Assembly: GCF_000003815.2 (NCBI RefSeq)
Contig: NC_049995.1
Coordinates: 13,731,551 to 13,795,550, forward strand
DNA: 64,000 bases
Origin: Branchiostoma floridae
Taxonomy: Eukaryota; Chordata; Leptocardii; Amphioxiformes; Branchiostomatidae
Direction of reading: 5' to 3'
Shown here: positions 1 through 9,411 of the stretch, one piece after another
Position numbering within the stretch: position 1 is the first letter of the stretch
Layout of the letters: each line of letters begins with the position of its first letter
The notes under the pieces: model-generated
The model's database searches: none
What the model was told of the DNA's origin: nothing
What the model saw: only the letters and a program-made list of their open reading frames with translations
Position numbers and translations under genes: made by a program

Positions 1-669
1 ATCCACAACGGTAACGTGTACAGGAACGGGCAGGCTTTTGTTGACCCTGAGACATGTGATCAGCGCTGTACCTGCAAGGATGGGGACGTGAGTATTTTAT
101 GACTCTACTCTTTATCTACTCTTTATCTACTCTTGCAAGACGATGTCCTTTAAAGTTGCAAAGGTAATGATAATGAAAACTAGTACTGGCAATATTGCTA
201 GAAGCTAGAAATAAACTACGTATCGTTTGATGAAAGAAAAGACTGTAGTACTTGACCATAACGGGAATGGTCTCGTTCATCACACCTGGACTAGGACGTA
301 AGAATAAACATTTTCTCATCATAATGTTGAAAAAAAACTTTGCATGACATTGATTACCTATCATTATAGGAAATATTACTAAAATCAGATTGTACTACCT
401 TGATAACGAAACACCTTCTTTCAATATGCCTTGAAGTGGGCTTAGAAATACGTTAATTCTGGTAAAAAAAATTGAAAATTTGTACAATAACACACTTATA
501 GGCTGTACACATTGTGTTATCCCACAGGTGGTCTGTGAGCTGTACTGCTCCGCGGGAGACGCCCCTGCTGAGGACTGTTTTAAGCTGGAGCTGCCCGGAC
601 TCTGCTGTACCAAGTGGGTCTGCAGTGAGCAGGAGATGTACGCCACATACGACGAGTTTGGAATACAAG
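1..669 (+). CDS. VWC domain exons (1-87 and 528-669)
   Basis: The first exon reads in frame from base 1 (start IHNGNVYRNGQAF), contains C-x(3)-C-x-C, and ends at a GTGAGT donor after 87. The second starts after CCCACAG at 528 and includes the paired cysteines CCTKWVC typical of the end of a VWC domain; it ends at 669 before GTACAT, in phase 1. The cysteine spacing and the YxNGQ start are standard for the family. VWC domains bind growth factors or mediate assembly in matrix proteins; which applies here is unknown. The first exon may start before the window. Confidence 0.85.
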
Positions 670-3600
670 GTACATCAATCCCAGAATGTTATAAGACTAC
701 TTAATTGTTATGCGAAGACTCTCTTTGGCAACACAAAACTACCAATACCAAAGACTTAGTTCCCCTGTCTGTTCGTTAAACTGCCAAAACCGGATATATC
801 CGGCATACATATACATGTCCTGTGTGCCGTGCCCGGTTATAACCGGGATAGCCCATTACCCCGAAGTAGCAGCTTTAATTTGCGCGCGCGTAGCGCACGA
901 ACCCCGGAAGTTAGGGACTTCGGCCTTGTTCGGGTGTCTCTTTTCTGGGGTCAGCGGCCAACCCTGGCACTGATAGCATTTTATAGGGCTGAAACTCTGG
1001 CAGTTTAAGGGTTAAGGAACAGTTGCAGAGACTATAGCTAGAACGTATTTCTTTTGAATGTGTTTTTACTTGTCATTGATATAAAGAATAAGACAATAGC
1101 CAGCAAGCTCATTTTTGTTATTTTACCATTTTATATTGAAAATAGATCTACACCACGTGGGTAAAGGTTAGACATACATGTGGACATAAGATGGGCCAAA
1201 TAACAGTTACTCTAGCAACTGGCCGTTTCAGGTAGGATACACTACTTTTGTCAGAGCAGTATGTAAACCCTAACTATGAATTGATATGTCAAGGATATAA
1301 AGAAAATACATAAATTCATGTTTGTTATTAACTTTTTACATTGCTTAGTGAACCGGAACGTGGATGGATCCACCCTGACTGTGTTTGTGGTGAGGCAGAA
1401 CAGTCACCACATTGCGGCAGCGGGCGAAGGCAAGTAGTTCAGGGCTTCCGTGGAAGTGTATATCATACATCTGATCTGATTGAAAACAATTTTTCGGTTC
1501 TGAGCAAGAATTCACGCAATTTCAAAACATTCCAGCTTCTAAGTTTATCATATTGCCAAAGAAACGGAAAGGAAAACATGTATGCGATGGTAACACTTTT
1601 TTTTTTTAAATTTCCTTCTCAGAGGAAACGCCGTGTGAAACTGCCCGAACCACAGCCTTGAACACCAACGATACCTTGACCGGTGGTTACGTGCCGACCT
1701 GCTCGGACACAGGCGCGTACATGCCCGTACAGTGTCACGGGAGTACCGGGGAGTGCTGGTGCGTGGACGGGCAGGGACAGGAGGTGTCCGGCACCAGGGT
1801 TGGAGCTGGATACGCCCTACCTGACTGCTCCGGTACGAAAAGTTTAAAGCCAATCTGTAGTTAGATACTTAGAGATAGGATAGAAATAGAATTCGTACAA
1901 ATTTCAGAAGCAAAATCTATATTGATAACTTCTGAAAATAATTTCATCAGGTTGGTAGAATATAGGATACAAGAGAATTCTTATAGGATAAAAGAGAATT
2001 CTTTTTACATTGCCAGGAAGTACTTTTCTTACGTTTCTATGTCTCTCAAACACCTTCCTCAGAGATCCGTAAGCAAAGTAGGTACTTACTTGTTGTGTAA
2101 AAAGAATTCTCTTATATCCTATATTGAGAACTTAAGTTTTTTGTGGATACGTAGCACAGTGTTTCCTTGACAAAAAAGCACACCTAATTAAAATGTTGCT
2201 TCGTTGTTGCTTGCAATTTGTTCATTACTAAAGTTCTATGGATGCATACAAGATTGCTTCTAACTCCCTGTTTTCTTTGAAGAAATAAAAGCCTTTTAGC
2301 CATCTTACACAAAACGCCCACGTCAATATGCGAGGCGCATTATTACTTGATATCCACCACTATCACTGCGATAAAGACTAAATAATTAGAATTCTGGACC
2401 AAAAAACGTGCTGCCAACTAGGCTTGGCGTTAGTTTGTAATTGATGGATCAAAAGCTGTCATAAAACAAAATTATATAAATCATAACAAACGGCATACTG
2501 TGATTTTGCCAATTGAGGCTTTTATCTTCGGTAATTCGCTTAATTTATCGTTCATTGGGGCTTTTATGTCATTTCCCGTTACTGTAACCTAATTAGCAAC
2601 TGCTGCATCGTTCATTACGGTCGATCCAAACAGATCACTACAGGAATATTGAATAGGTTTCTCGACCAAGACATTTGTCTTTTTTTAATTTCTGTAACTT
2701 TTCAGTCATACTTTTTTTTCAGCTATGACTGTATGTCCATAGATCAGGAACTATTCATCAAAAGTATCAACATTAGAAGGAGGAGATTCTTTCCTACGAA
2801 ATATCATACAAGGATTATAAACTTCATTTGTATAAAGTGTTGTCTAATAATGTTCAACATTATAACGGTAATCTTTTACATGTTATCTTAAAAACGACCC
2901 CTTATGCATGTACAAAAGTGAAAGACATAGCAATACTTAGTGTTAGTTGTACCAAAATACAAGCAAGTGTATACGTAGTTACAGCTTGATGAAAACTTGG
3001 AACGAAATTTACAACGTATTAAACTGCTAAATTCGGAAGAGATAAGCCAACATGTATGTTTTGCACCTAACATAAGATTTGAAAAAGGGGAAGACGCGTC
3101 AACTATAATAATGGTTTACGATTGCTTAAATCCCCTTCACTTCCTGATTGCAGACTACACCGTCTTGTCCTGCCGCGTAAAGTTCTGCACTGTGACGTGA
3201 TAGGCCCATAATAAGGTTTTGCACCGAAAGTTACATAAAAACAGCGCAACAGTCGTTATACCCCCCTCACATTAGACGCGATTCGATCAGACGACGAGTC
3301 TGCGAGCTCTAAATTACGAGGAGGCATGACCCTGACGGGAAGGGGGAACTCTGCCATTTCTTCGTCGGCATTAGCGTCATGCCTCCTCGTAAATTTGAGC
3401 TCGCAGACTCGTCGTCCGATCGAATCGCGCCTAATGTGAGGGGGTATGAGTACGAACAAAAGGTGAGAAAAAAGTCAATTTAATTATGATTTCCGATTGC
3501 TTAAACCCTTCCACTGTTTGCAGACTACACCGTCCTGTCCTGCCCTGTCAAGTTCTGCACGGTGACCTGTCAGCACGGGTTCGCAGTAGGAGAGGACGGC

Positions 3601-6600
3601 TGCCACACGTGCGACTGTAAAGCTGAGCCAGGTCAGCTATCAGTTAACAAAATTCTTGTTAACAGTAAAAGTTTATAGTGAAAGAGATTTCAACATTGTT
3701 CACAAGTTATCGAATCATATACATTTCGGCAACAAGTAGCAAGATTTGCAATGGATATTGCACTTTAAATCTAAAAAAAGCTGCATTTTTTTCGAAAACG
3801 GAATATTCATTCTATTCCTTTATTGCAACGTCTTATAGATCACATTCTAGATTGTATCATATCATTCATACAAACAGTATAGTTTTCTTCAATATCAAAC
3901 ATTTTTTTAAATGCACGCCATTGAGATATTCCCAAACCTTGCTGTTTCAGGACCCCTGGGTCACCTGGTCTTCACCATTGACTTCCCCGGGCTCGGTTAC
4001 ACCAGTGATATGGTGGACACCTCTTCAGCAGCCTTCCTGGGAACAGCTCAGGAGATAGAGACCAACGTAAGACGCCGTGTTATAGAATGATAATCTCCAA
4101 GAAGATCTTGCTGTGGTTTAAGACAATATCATAAGCTTGGGAAGGAGTTTAGCCGGCAGACGAGTTTTATCGTGGTAGAATTAAACTCCTCTGCAGGCTA
4201 AACTCCTTCCCCAGCTTATGATACTGTCTTAAACCCCACAAGATCTGCTTGGATATCAATAGAATGAGGCAGCTTTGTTCACTTAACGATCTGTAAATGA
4301 TGTACAGATTGATTTATTTCTTTATGTTTGCATATCTATGAAAATGTCTATTTGCTTTATAACACGAGTTAACTTTCGCATTTCGAGTTAGTTATTCGTA
4401 TACTACCAAGTGAAATTGACGGCGACGATGACAATAACGAATACGAATCGTTTAGAGTTGATGGCATTGCTATTCACTTGCAAAAGCATTAGGTGGTAAG
4501 CAATGTTACAAAAACTATTGCCCAACGTTATCTTCTGGTCAAAAATATACGACTGGTTAAAATGTGACAGTTCAACCCCATCACTTACTGTGGGTAATTT
4601 GCTAGGTCTAGTTTCTGATCCTTGTATTTCAGCATCAAAGGACCAACATTCAAACTGTAAGGAAAATACGGGAATGATAACAGAGATATTTTCAATGCTG
4701 TTTATTAAACCCTTAAACTGCCAAAGCCGGACATATCCGGCACACATATACATGTCCTATATGCCGTGCCCTGATATATCCAGGATAGCGTATTCTCCCA
4801 AAGTAGCAGCTTTGCACGCGTGTAGCGCACGAACCCAGGAAGTAAGGGACTTCGGCCTTGTTCGGGGGTTTCTTTTGGGAGGTGAGCGGCCAACCCTGGC
4901 ACTGATAGCATATTTTCTAGGGCTGAAACTCTGGCAGTTTAAGGGTTAAAACTCACCAAATGTACACTAATATGTTACGGATATTCTTCACAGATTAAAA
5001 GTGAGCTACTCTCCAACACAACCTGCTACGGAGTCTCTGTTTCATCGCTGAGGTAGGACCATCATTTTGTTTTCTACCTGCGCTGGCGGTTGAACGGGAA
5101 TAAACTTAAGGCAGATGATGATGGTGACAATGATGATGATAATGATGGTGATGTTGTTGTTTATGCTGCTGGTGCTGTCGTTTATTGTAATATTGTTTGT
5201 GATGATTATGTTGATGGCCATGATGACAAAGATTATGATGATGAAGATTTGATTACAATGTTGTTTGTGATGATGATTTAGCCTGGGTACCATCCGGAAA
5301 GTAGTTCGCTCCGACGTTCATCATATACTATATGCAGTCGCGTCTAGCTCTGACATTCATTTTGCACTATATTCAGTCGCTTCTTTGCTGTTCCGTCAAG
5401 GAACCCTGATCATCTTAACGTCTGGAATCGTTCAAATTTTGGACGCAGGCGCTGATTGGTCCCTACACATGAGCGAATTATAGAATGGGTTCAAGCGCTC
5501 GTTCGAACCGGTGTTCCAACACCCGAAACGCCCTCCATCCGCTTGCCGGAGAACTTGTTGTCATCGAACCAGCGCTCTAGAATCCATTCTTGATTCGCTC
5601 ATTAACCGCTTGTACCCTTTTTTGACCAAACGGTTTAAATGGACAGGTCTCCAGATGGATAGCAGAAGCGAACATAGGAGCGAACTACTATCCGGCTAGT
5701 ACCCAGGCTAATGATGATTATGGTGTAGATGTGATGATGGTTGGGATTATTATGGTGATTGTGATTATGAAGATGATGATAATGTTGATGAAAAAAAATG
5801 CAATTCGTCGTGTTCCTCCCGGCAGCAAGGGCACCGGAAACGTCGGCGTTATCGCTTCCGGTGCGATCACGGCCGGGGAGGATGAGATGACGCCTGCGCA
5901 CACCCTCCTGACCATGTCGTCACTAACTGGTCACGTGGGTAGCCTACAGATGGGTAACGTGGGTGAGGACAGTCAGTCTTCTCTTGGCTCGTAATAAGTA
6001 GGAGTTCCCAGCTTGAGTTACAAAAAGATGAAAGGATACCATTCTTTGTGCAATATTTGAGTTCATTTTTATCAATTCTTTTAGAAACTTTCTACGAATA
6101 TATCATTGAAAATCACTACAGATGGGTAACGTGGGTGAGGACAGACAGTCTTCTCTTACATGTAGCTCGTTATGAGTGGGTTGCTAGCCGGAACTTTAGA
6201 CAATTAAAGGATAGCCTTTCTTCCTGCCTAAGGGTTCAGGCAAGAGACTGGCCCCATACTCCTCTCCGTAGGGCTCTCCATGTTTCACGGTCCTTTACAC
6301 TTTGCACTAGTAATTTTGTATTTCATTTTAATGTAAACGTTAAAGGATTTCATTCGAACATATAATTGAAAATCCCTTAGTTTAAAACAAAATAAAAGCC
6401 ACATGGACCTAACGTACTACTGTCTCTAATGAAACCTTTTAGAATCCACTTACATTTACCAGTACACCAGCCTGCATGTGGTATGGCATAAAGATCTGAG
6501 GTATGATATAAAGTCTTTGATAATGTTGTGCTTCATCCAGACTTCCCTGACGCCAGCTGCTGTCCCAGCGGCTTCACACATCGTAACGGTTCGGGCAGGT

Positions 6601-8847
6601 GCTACAAGTTTGATATGGTAGGCTGACAGGTTCTGGATAAATAACACTTATCTAAATCAATATTTGAAACACTATTCAAATATATATTTGTATCCACTGT
6701 CTTCATCCTGTATATCATTATGTAGATAGCCTAGGATGCCTTTGTTGTCGCAATAGCTTGTTCGTGTGTTTAAGACCATTGTAAAGTACTGCTAGGTGCT
6801 TTAATACAGGCGTCGAAGAAAGTGTAGACTTCACCCCAACGAAATATACGTTATGATAAATTACTGAATGACAGAAGACTTTCAATTTACGCAGACTAGT
6901 ATACTCACTGGTATAGATATAGATCGCAACAAAAAGATAGCTGATCGATTCATAATATACATACCTAACACATAGAATTACATCCTACTGAGCGAGTTCC
7001 ATTTCTTTTCGCTTTTTTTGTGACGGTTAAAATGTAGGAATATTTTGCAACAAAATATATGTCTAAAATCATTAGTAGTGTGAAATATTGTGGGTGTGAA
7101 GTAGTGAAGCTTGAGTTTTCTCAGTATATTCAGTTATGCTCTCCCTACCTTCTGTAGAATAATGAGTTCCTGAGCTGGGAGGACTCCAAGGCGCTGTGTG
7201 AGGCTGCCGGAGCCGACCTGCTCAGTATCGAGGATGAGGACGAGAACGCTTACATCCATCACTATGTGGTGGAGAACATCCTGTCGGCTGGTGGGCATCA
7301 AACATCCTAAATTTCTATCACAATTCATACTGCGAGACAAGTTCAAATGAATCAAATATAACTTTCAGACATTCTTCAAATATACTTACATGTTGTATTA
7401 GAAAACAAACTGAACGTATGAGATCACATACATAAACAAAGCTAGGAGGCATTTTATTCAGATTATTGTGGAGAACATTATATCGGCTGGTGAGCACTAA
7501 ATCCCCTGGCAATTTTAATCATTCTTATCATACCTTCCTGTCCTTATAGACAGAGTTACTGTGAACCCTGAGATATCGCTCTACTATATGTTTGTGTACT
7601 TTGTATATCTAATGATACATATTAATAGATTTGTTTGGACTCGATGTAATCGAAGTAATCTGTTATATCTTATCTGAACCTTACGTCCCGCATTACCGAT
7701 TGGAGCTTTCATGAATAGATAACGGTGTAAACAAACAACAATGAAGAAAGTGAACTCACCGTAGCGTTTTATTTCGGTAATACGTGTTTCTATTTCAAGA
7801 TGAAATAAAGATTAAAAATGGCTTCTTGCACAACGCCATATGCATTTCAAGAATGTGTTTTTCTAAACAGACCACCCTCAGTACATCCACTGGACCAGCG
7901 GTAACGACCTGCAGCAGCAGGGGCACTTCGTGTGGGCGACGGGAGGAGTCGTCAACTACCGCCGCCGGCCTGGCGACTCCGTCCGGGACTACGCCGAGAA
8001 AACCGCCAAGCGCTGCATCGCAGGTAATTGTGTGGGAGATTTCATTTTCAACTTCGTCTTCAAAGAAGATGTCAAACTATGGGCAGGAATTTGCAATAAA
8101 CCTTCACATTGTAGTTCTAACATAATCAACAACATGTTGGACTGCTGGCCCTGACAAAGTCAACTCCACAGTTTCCCAAAGCATCTCTTTCGTCTTTATC
8201 TGTTGACGTTACACAAGTCCTGGATGTACATTAACATGTATATCCATCCTTTTGATAACCTGATCAAGTTGATCGAGGCCAACACCTTGTTCCGTTTTTT
8301 TTGGCAAAAAAAAATGATATAATGCAAAAATTATGAAAGTAAACACCTAAATTTCTTCTTACGTAAGGTAGTTCCAGGTGGAAGGTGTTAACATATGGTA
8401 TTGCCCTCCGTAATTGGTGGACATCCCAAAAAGTTCGAAACTGAATCGAAAAGTGACGAATATTACTTCCTTTGCTCTTTCAAACCATCCTTATAATTTC
8501 GGTCTAGTTGCCCGAACAACATTAACCTGCTAAATATATAAAAGGTTAGTGTGATACACGTAGATGCATGCATCGTAGAGGGAGGCCATGCACCAGGTGG
8601 AGAGACAACTTGCAGAAGTACCTAGGCCCCACCTGGCCACAGACTGCAAGATGCAGAAGAGCCTGGAGTAGTTCAAGTGAGGGGTTCCTCAGAGACAATG
8701 CCCTGTGATATACACATCTCTATGTATGTTTTCCAATCAGGAGGTGACCTTGTAGCCGCAGCCACCCTGGACCAGACCCGCTGCAGCTTCCAGCTGTACT
8801 ACATCTGTGAGAGGGCTTCTCTCTGTCCCGCACGCTGTGCACCGTGA
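1..8847 (+). CDS. Secreted VWC / thyroglobulin-1 / antistasin-like / SEA / C-type lectin protein, 3' part
   Basis: This is the C-terminal part of an extracellular multidomain protein; the N-terminus lies before base 1. The firm coding exons are 1-87, 528-669, 1623-1832, 3524-3631, 3951-4066, 4994-5052, 5826-5962, 6541-6617, 7158-7290, 7871-8023 and 8741-8847. Each intron starts GT and ends AG, the phases agree at every junction, and the total of 1329 nt is exactly 443 codons ending in TGA at 8845. Domains in order are VWC, thyroglobulin type-1, antistasin-like, SEA-like and C-type lectin. All are cysteine-rich modules of secreted or cell-surface proteins, so a matrix or mucosal role is likely, but I do not recognise a named orthologue. 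One more in-frame exon may lie at 1349-1429. The introns carry hairpin transposons, a LINE scrap and partial copies of neighbouring exons. Confidence 0.85.
775..1014. mobile_element. Short inverted-repeat DNA element, family 1, copy 1
   Basis: About 240 bp with ends GTTAAACTGCCA and TGGCAGTTTAAGGGTTAA. The inside matches 4710-4945 closely, including the CCGG-rich centre and the CTTCGGCCTTGTTCGGG block. There is no coding capacity. It is a non-autonomous element in the intron after the VWC domain. Confidence 0.85.
1349..1429 (+). CDS. Possible extra exon with a GC donor
   Basis: After a pyrimidine-rich tract ending TTGCTTAG there are 81 open bases (27 codons, for example LTVFVVRQNSHHIAAAGE) that end at AAG|GCAAGT, the usual context of a GC-AG intron. 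Entry and exit are both phase 1, so adding it between 669 and 1623 keeps the frame. No domain is recognised. It may be a real small exon, an alternative exon, or chance. Confidence 0.4.
1623..1832 (+). CDS. Thyroglobulin type-1 domain exon
   Basis: A single phase 1-1 exon of 210 nt between TTCTCAG and GTACGA. It encodes a complete thyroglobulin type-1 repeat: TPCE at the start, GGYVPTC, the signature core QCHGSTGECWCVDGQGQE, then TRV and a final PDCS. The CWCV motif is diagnostic. In other proteins this fold can inhibit cysteine proteases or simply act as a structural module; nothing here decides between them. Confidence 0.93.
1958..2140. mobile_element. Hairpin element in intron
   Basis: Inverted arms around 1958-2012 and 2092-2140 share an AGAGAATTCTTTTTACA core and its complement, with AATATAGGATA at the outer ends. 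There is no coding content. It is probably a MITE. Confidence 0.65.
3106..3199 (+). pseudogene. Truncated decoy copy of the antistasin-like exon
   Basis: The sequence around 3106-3199 is a diverged copy of about 3477-3569, covering the end of the intron, the acceptor and the first 46 bases of the exon. The copy keeps a good acceptor (GATTGCAG at 3146-3153) and reads DYTVLSCRVKFCTVT, but the next codon is TGA where the real exon has TGT for Cys. The copy then ends. If spliced in, it would stop the protein here. A hairpin transposon (3258-3447) sits between the copies. Confidence 0.8.
3258..3447. mobile_element. 190-bp MITE with about 72-bp inverted arms
   Basis: The left arm 3258-3330 and right arm 3377-3447 are near-perfect inverted copies (outer ends ATACCCCC and GGGGGTAT), leaving a spacer of about 46 bp. 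It lies between the two copies of the antistasin-like exon. Confidence 0.85.
3524..3631 (+). CDS. Antistasin-like cysteine-rich exon
   Basis: A phase 1-1 exon of 108 nt after TTTGCAG and before GTCAGC. The pattern C-x(4)-C-x(3)-C-x(3)-G followed by GEDGCHTCDC matches the end of antistasin-type repeats. These occur as protease-inhibitor or structural modules in secreted animal proteins. A truncated copy of this exon lies upstream at 3154-3199. Confidence 0.75.
3951..5962 (+). CDS. SEA-like domain exons (3951-4066, 4994-5052, 5826-5962)
   Basis: Three exons join in phase 1-0-2-1. The first reads HLVFTIDFPGLGYTSDMVD then SSAAFLGTAQEIETN, the second IKSELLSNTTCYGVSVSSL, and the third starts SKGTGNVGVIASGAITAGE. 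The FTIDF start, the YTxDM-x-DxSSxxF segment, and a beta strand after a Gly-rich turn fit a SEA domain. The classical G-SVVV autocleavage site is not exact; the turn is GTGNVGV. The last donor is ambiguous: GTGAGG after 5962 or GTAACG after 5953 give the same phase. SEA domains typically sit in heavily glycosylated surface proteins. Confidence 0.7.
4091..4258. mobile_element. Hairpin MITE, family 2, copy 1, with 9-bp target duplication
   Basis: Inverted arms start near TCTCCAAGAAGATC and end near GATCTGCTTGGA, with long matching inner arms around AAGGAGTTTAGCC. The element is flanked by ATAGAATGA at 4082-4090 and again at 4259-4267. A 9-bp target duplication fits Mutator-like or related transposons. 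Relatives are at 8856 and about 42602. Confidence 0.8.
4710..4945. mobile_element. Short inverted-repeat DNA element, family 1, copy 2
   Basis: Ends CCCTTAAACTGCCA and TGGCAGTTTAAGGG are inverted repeats. The element abuts TTAA on the right and has TTAA one base away on the left. TTAA targets and CCC ends are usual for piggyBac-type elements, so a piggyBac-derived MITE is the best guess. It lies in the intron between the first two SEA exons. Confidence 0.85.
5110..5800. repeat. GAT/GATG-rich simple repeats flanking an inverted segment
   Basis: Imperfect (GAT)n tracts lie at about 5115-5280 and 5708-5795, immediately before the third SEA exon. Between them, two sequences ending in GCCTGGGTAC / GTACCCAGGC face each other, so 5281-5710 is a further inverted-repeat element of about 430 bp. 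The open frames here are low complexity and are not genes. Confidence 0.7.
6112..6180 (+). repeat. Copy of the SEA exon 3' boundary in the next intron
   Basis: The stretch CTACAGATGGGTAACGTGGG and the following GAGGACAG-CAGTCTTCTCTT occur at 5944-5991 (end of exon plus donor) and again at 6116-6157. The copy carries the same GT donor candidates but no exon body. Confidence 0.8.
6541..8847 (+). CDS. C-terminal C-type lectin domain exons
   Basis: Four exons (6541-6617, 7158-7290, 7871-8023, 8741-8847) make a full long-form C-type lectin fold. It begins CCPSGFTHRNGSGRCYKF, has the helix SWEDSKALCEAAGADLLSI, the HWTSGNDLQQQGHFVW core, RCIAG, and ends FQLYYICERASLC. After the domain there are only a few residues, then TGA at 8845-8847. 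The EPN/QPD and WND sugar-binding motifs are missing, so ordinary calcium-dependent carbohydrate binding is doubtful. Polyadenylation probably uses 9406. Confidence 0.88.
7465..7500 (+). repeat. Copy of a lectin exon 3' end with donor
   Basis: GTGGAGAACAT followed by TCGGCTGGTGAGCA repeats the last bases and donor of exon 7158-7290 about 200 bp downstream in the intron. The copy even has a stronger donor (GTGAGC against GTGGGC). Confidence 0.75.
8560..8709 (+). mobile_element. Non-LTR retrotransposon ORF2 C-terminus, fragment
   Basis: The open segment reads RGRPCTRWRDNLQKYLGPTW, then QTARCRRAWSSSSEGF and a TGA. The RGRP-x(2)-RW-x-D...W...A-x(2)-R-x-W pattern is the usual tail of LINE reverse transcriptase proteins. 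It lies in the last intron of the lectin gene. Confidence 0.75.
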
Positions 8848-8855
8848 GACGACAC

Positions 8856-9029
8856 TAATCTCCAAGCAGATCCTACAATGGCATAAGATAGTACCAAGCT
8901 GGCCAAGGAGTGTAGTCACACAAAAGGTGTCCATTTGCCTTGTAGCGAAACAAACTCCTAAGCCGGCTTCACTCCTCTGGCAGCTTTTGATACAACCTAA
9001 TGCTAACGTAGGATCTGCTTGGAGATAAA
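8856..9029. mobile_element. Hairpin MITE, family 2, copy 2, abutting the lectin stop codon
   Basis: Inverted arms TAATCTCCAAGCAGATCCTA and its near-complement at 9008-9029, with inner arms around AAGGAGTG/CACTCCT. It is flanked by AGACGACAC (8847-8855) and AGACAACAC (9029-9037), a 9-bp target duplication with one mismatch. The left copy begins with the final A of the TGA stop, so the element starts the 3' UTR. Confidence 0.82.
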
Positions 9030-9405
9030 GACAACACAGCAGCAGGGAAACTTCAGCAGTGAGAAACAGAAAGTAACACTGCAACTGGACAAACAGTAGA
9101 ATACCCTACTTTACTTAACTTTGGACGCTATACTATATGTCATCTTCCACTCCACGTTATTCCCCATCAGGGACTTGATTTTATTCACCTTAGTCAGGTT
9201 GGTTTTAGTTCTTTTGTTGTCAAGAAAGGTTATGTGTAGCCTTTCCATTGTTTTTTTTTCTTGCATTTAATAACTTTGAAGCTATAACGTCAGGGAGTCA
9301 GATACAACGAGCTTTCCAGTCTTCTTCTCATTATCTACACTGTCACTTATTGAAAACAATTACATAACTTCTTATAAGAAAGAACAAATCCCATTGTAGT
9401 ATTCA

Positions 9406-9411
9406 AATAAA
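9406..9411 (+). terminator. Probable polyadenylation signal of the lectin gene
   Basis: AATAAA lies about 560 bp after the stop. It is the first canonical hexamer on this strand past the MITE. The transcript end was not verified. Confidence 0.45.

Noticed and set aside
5042..5915. Poly-Asp, poly-Ile and poly-His open frames around the GAT repeats
   Set aside because: They are low-complexity translations of (GAT)n. Only the part from 5826 on the plus strand belongs to a real exon.
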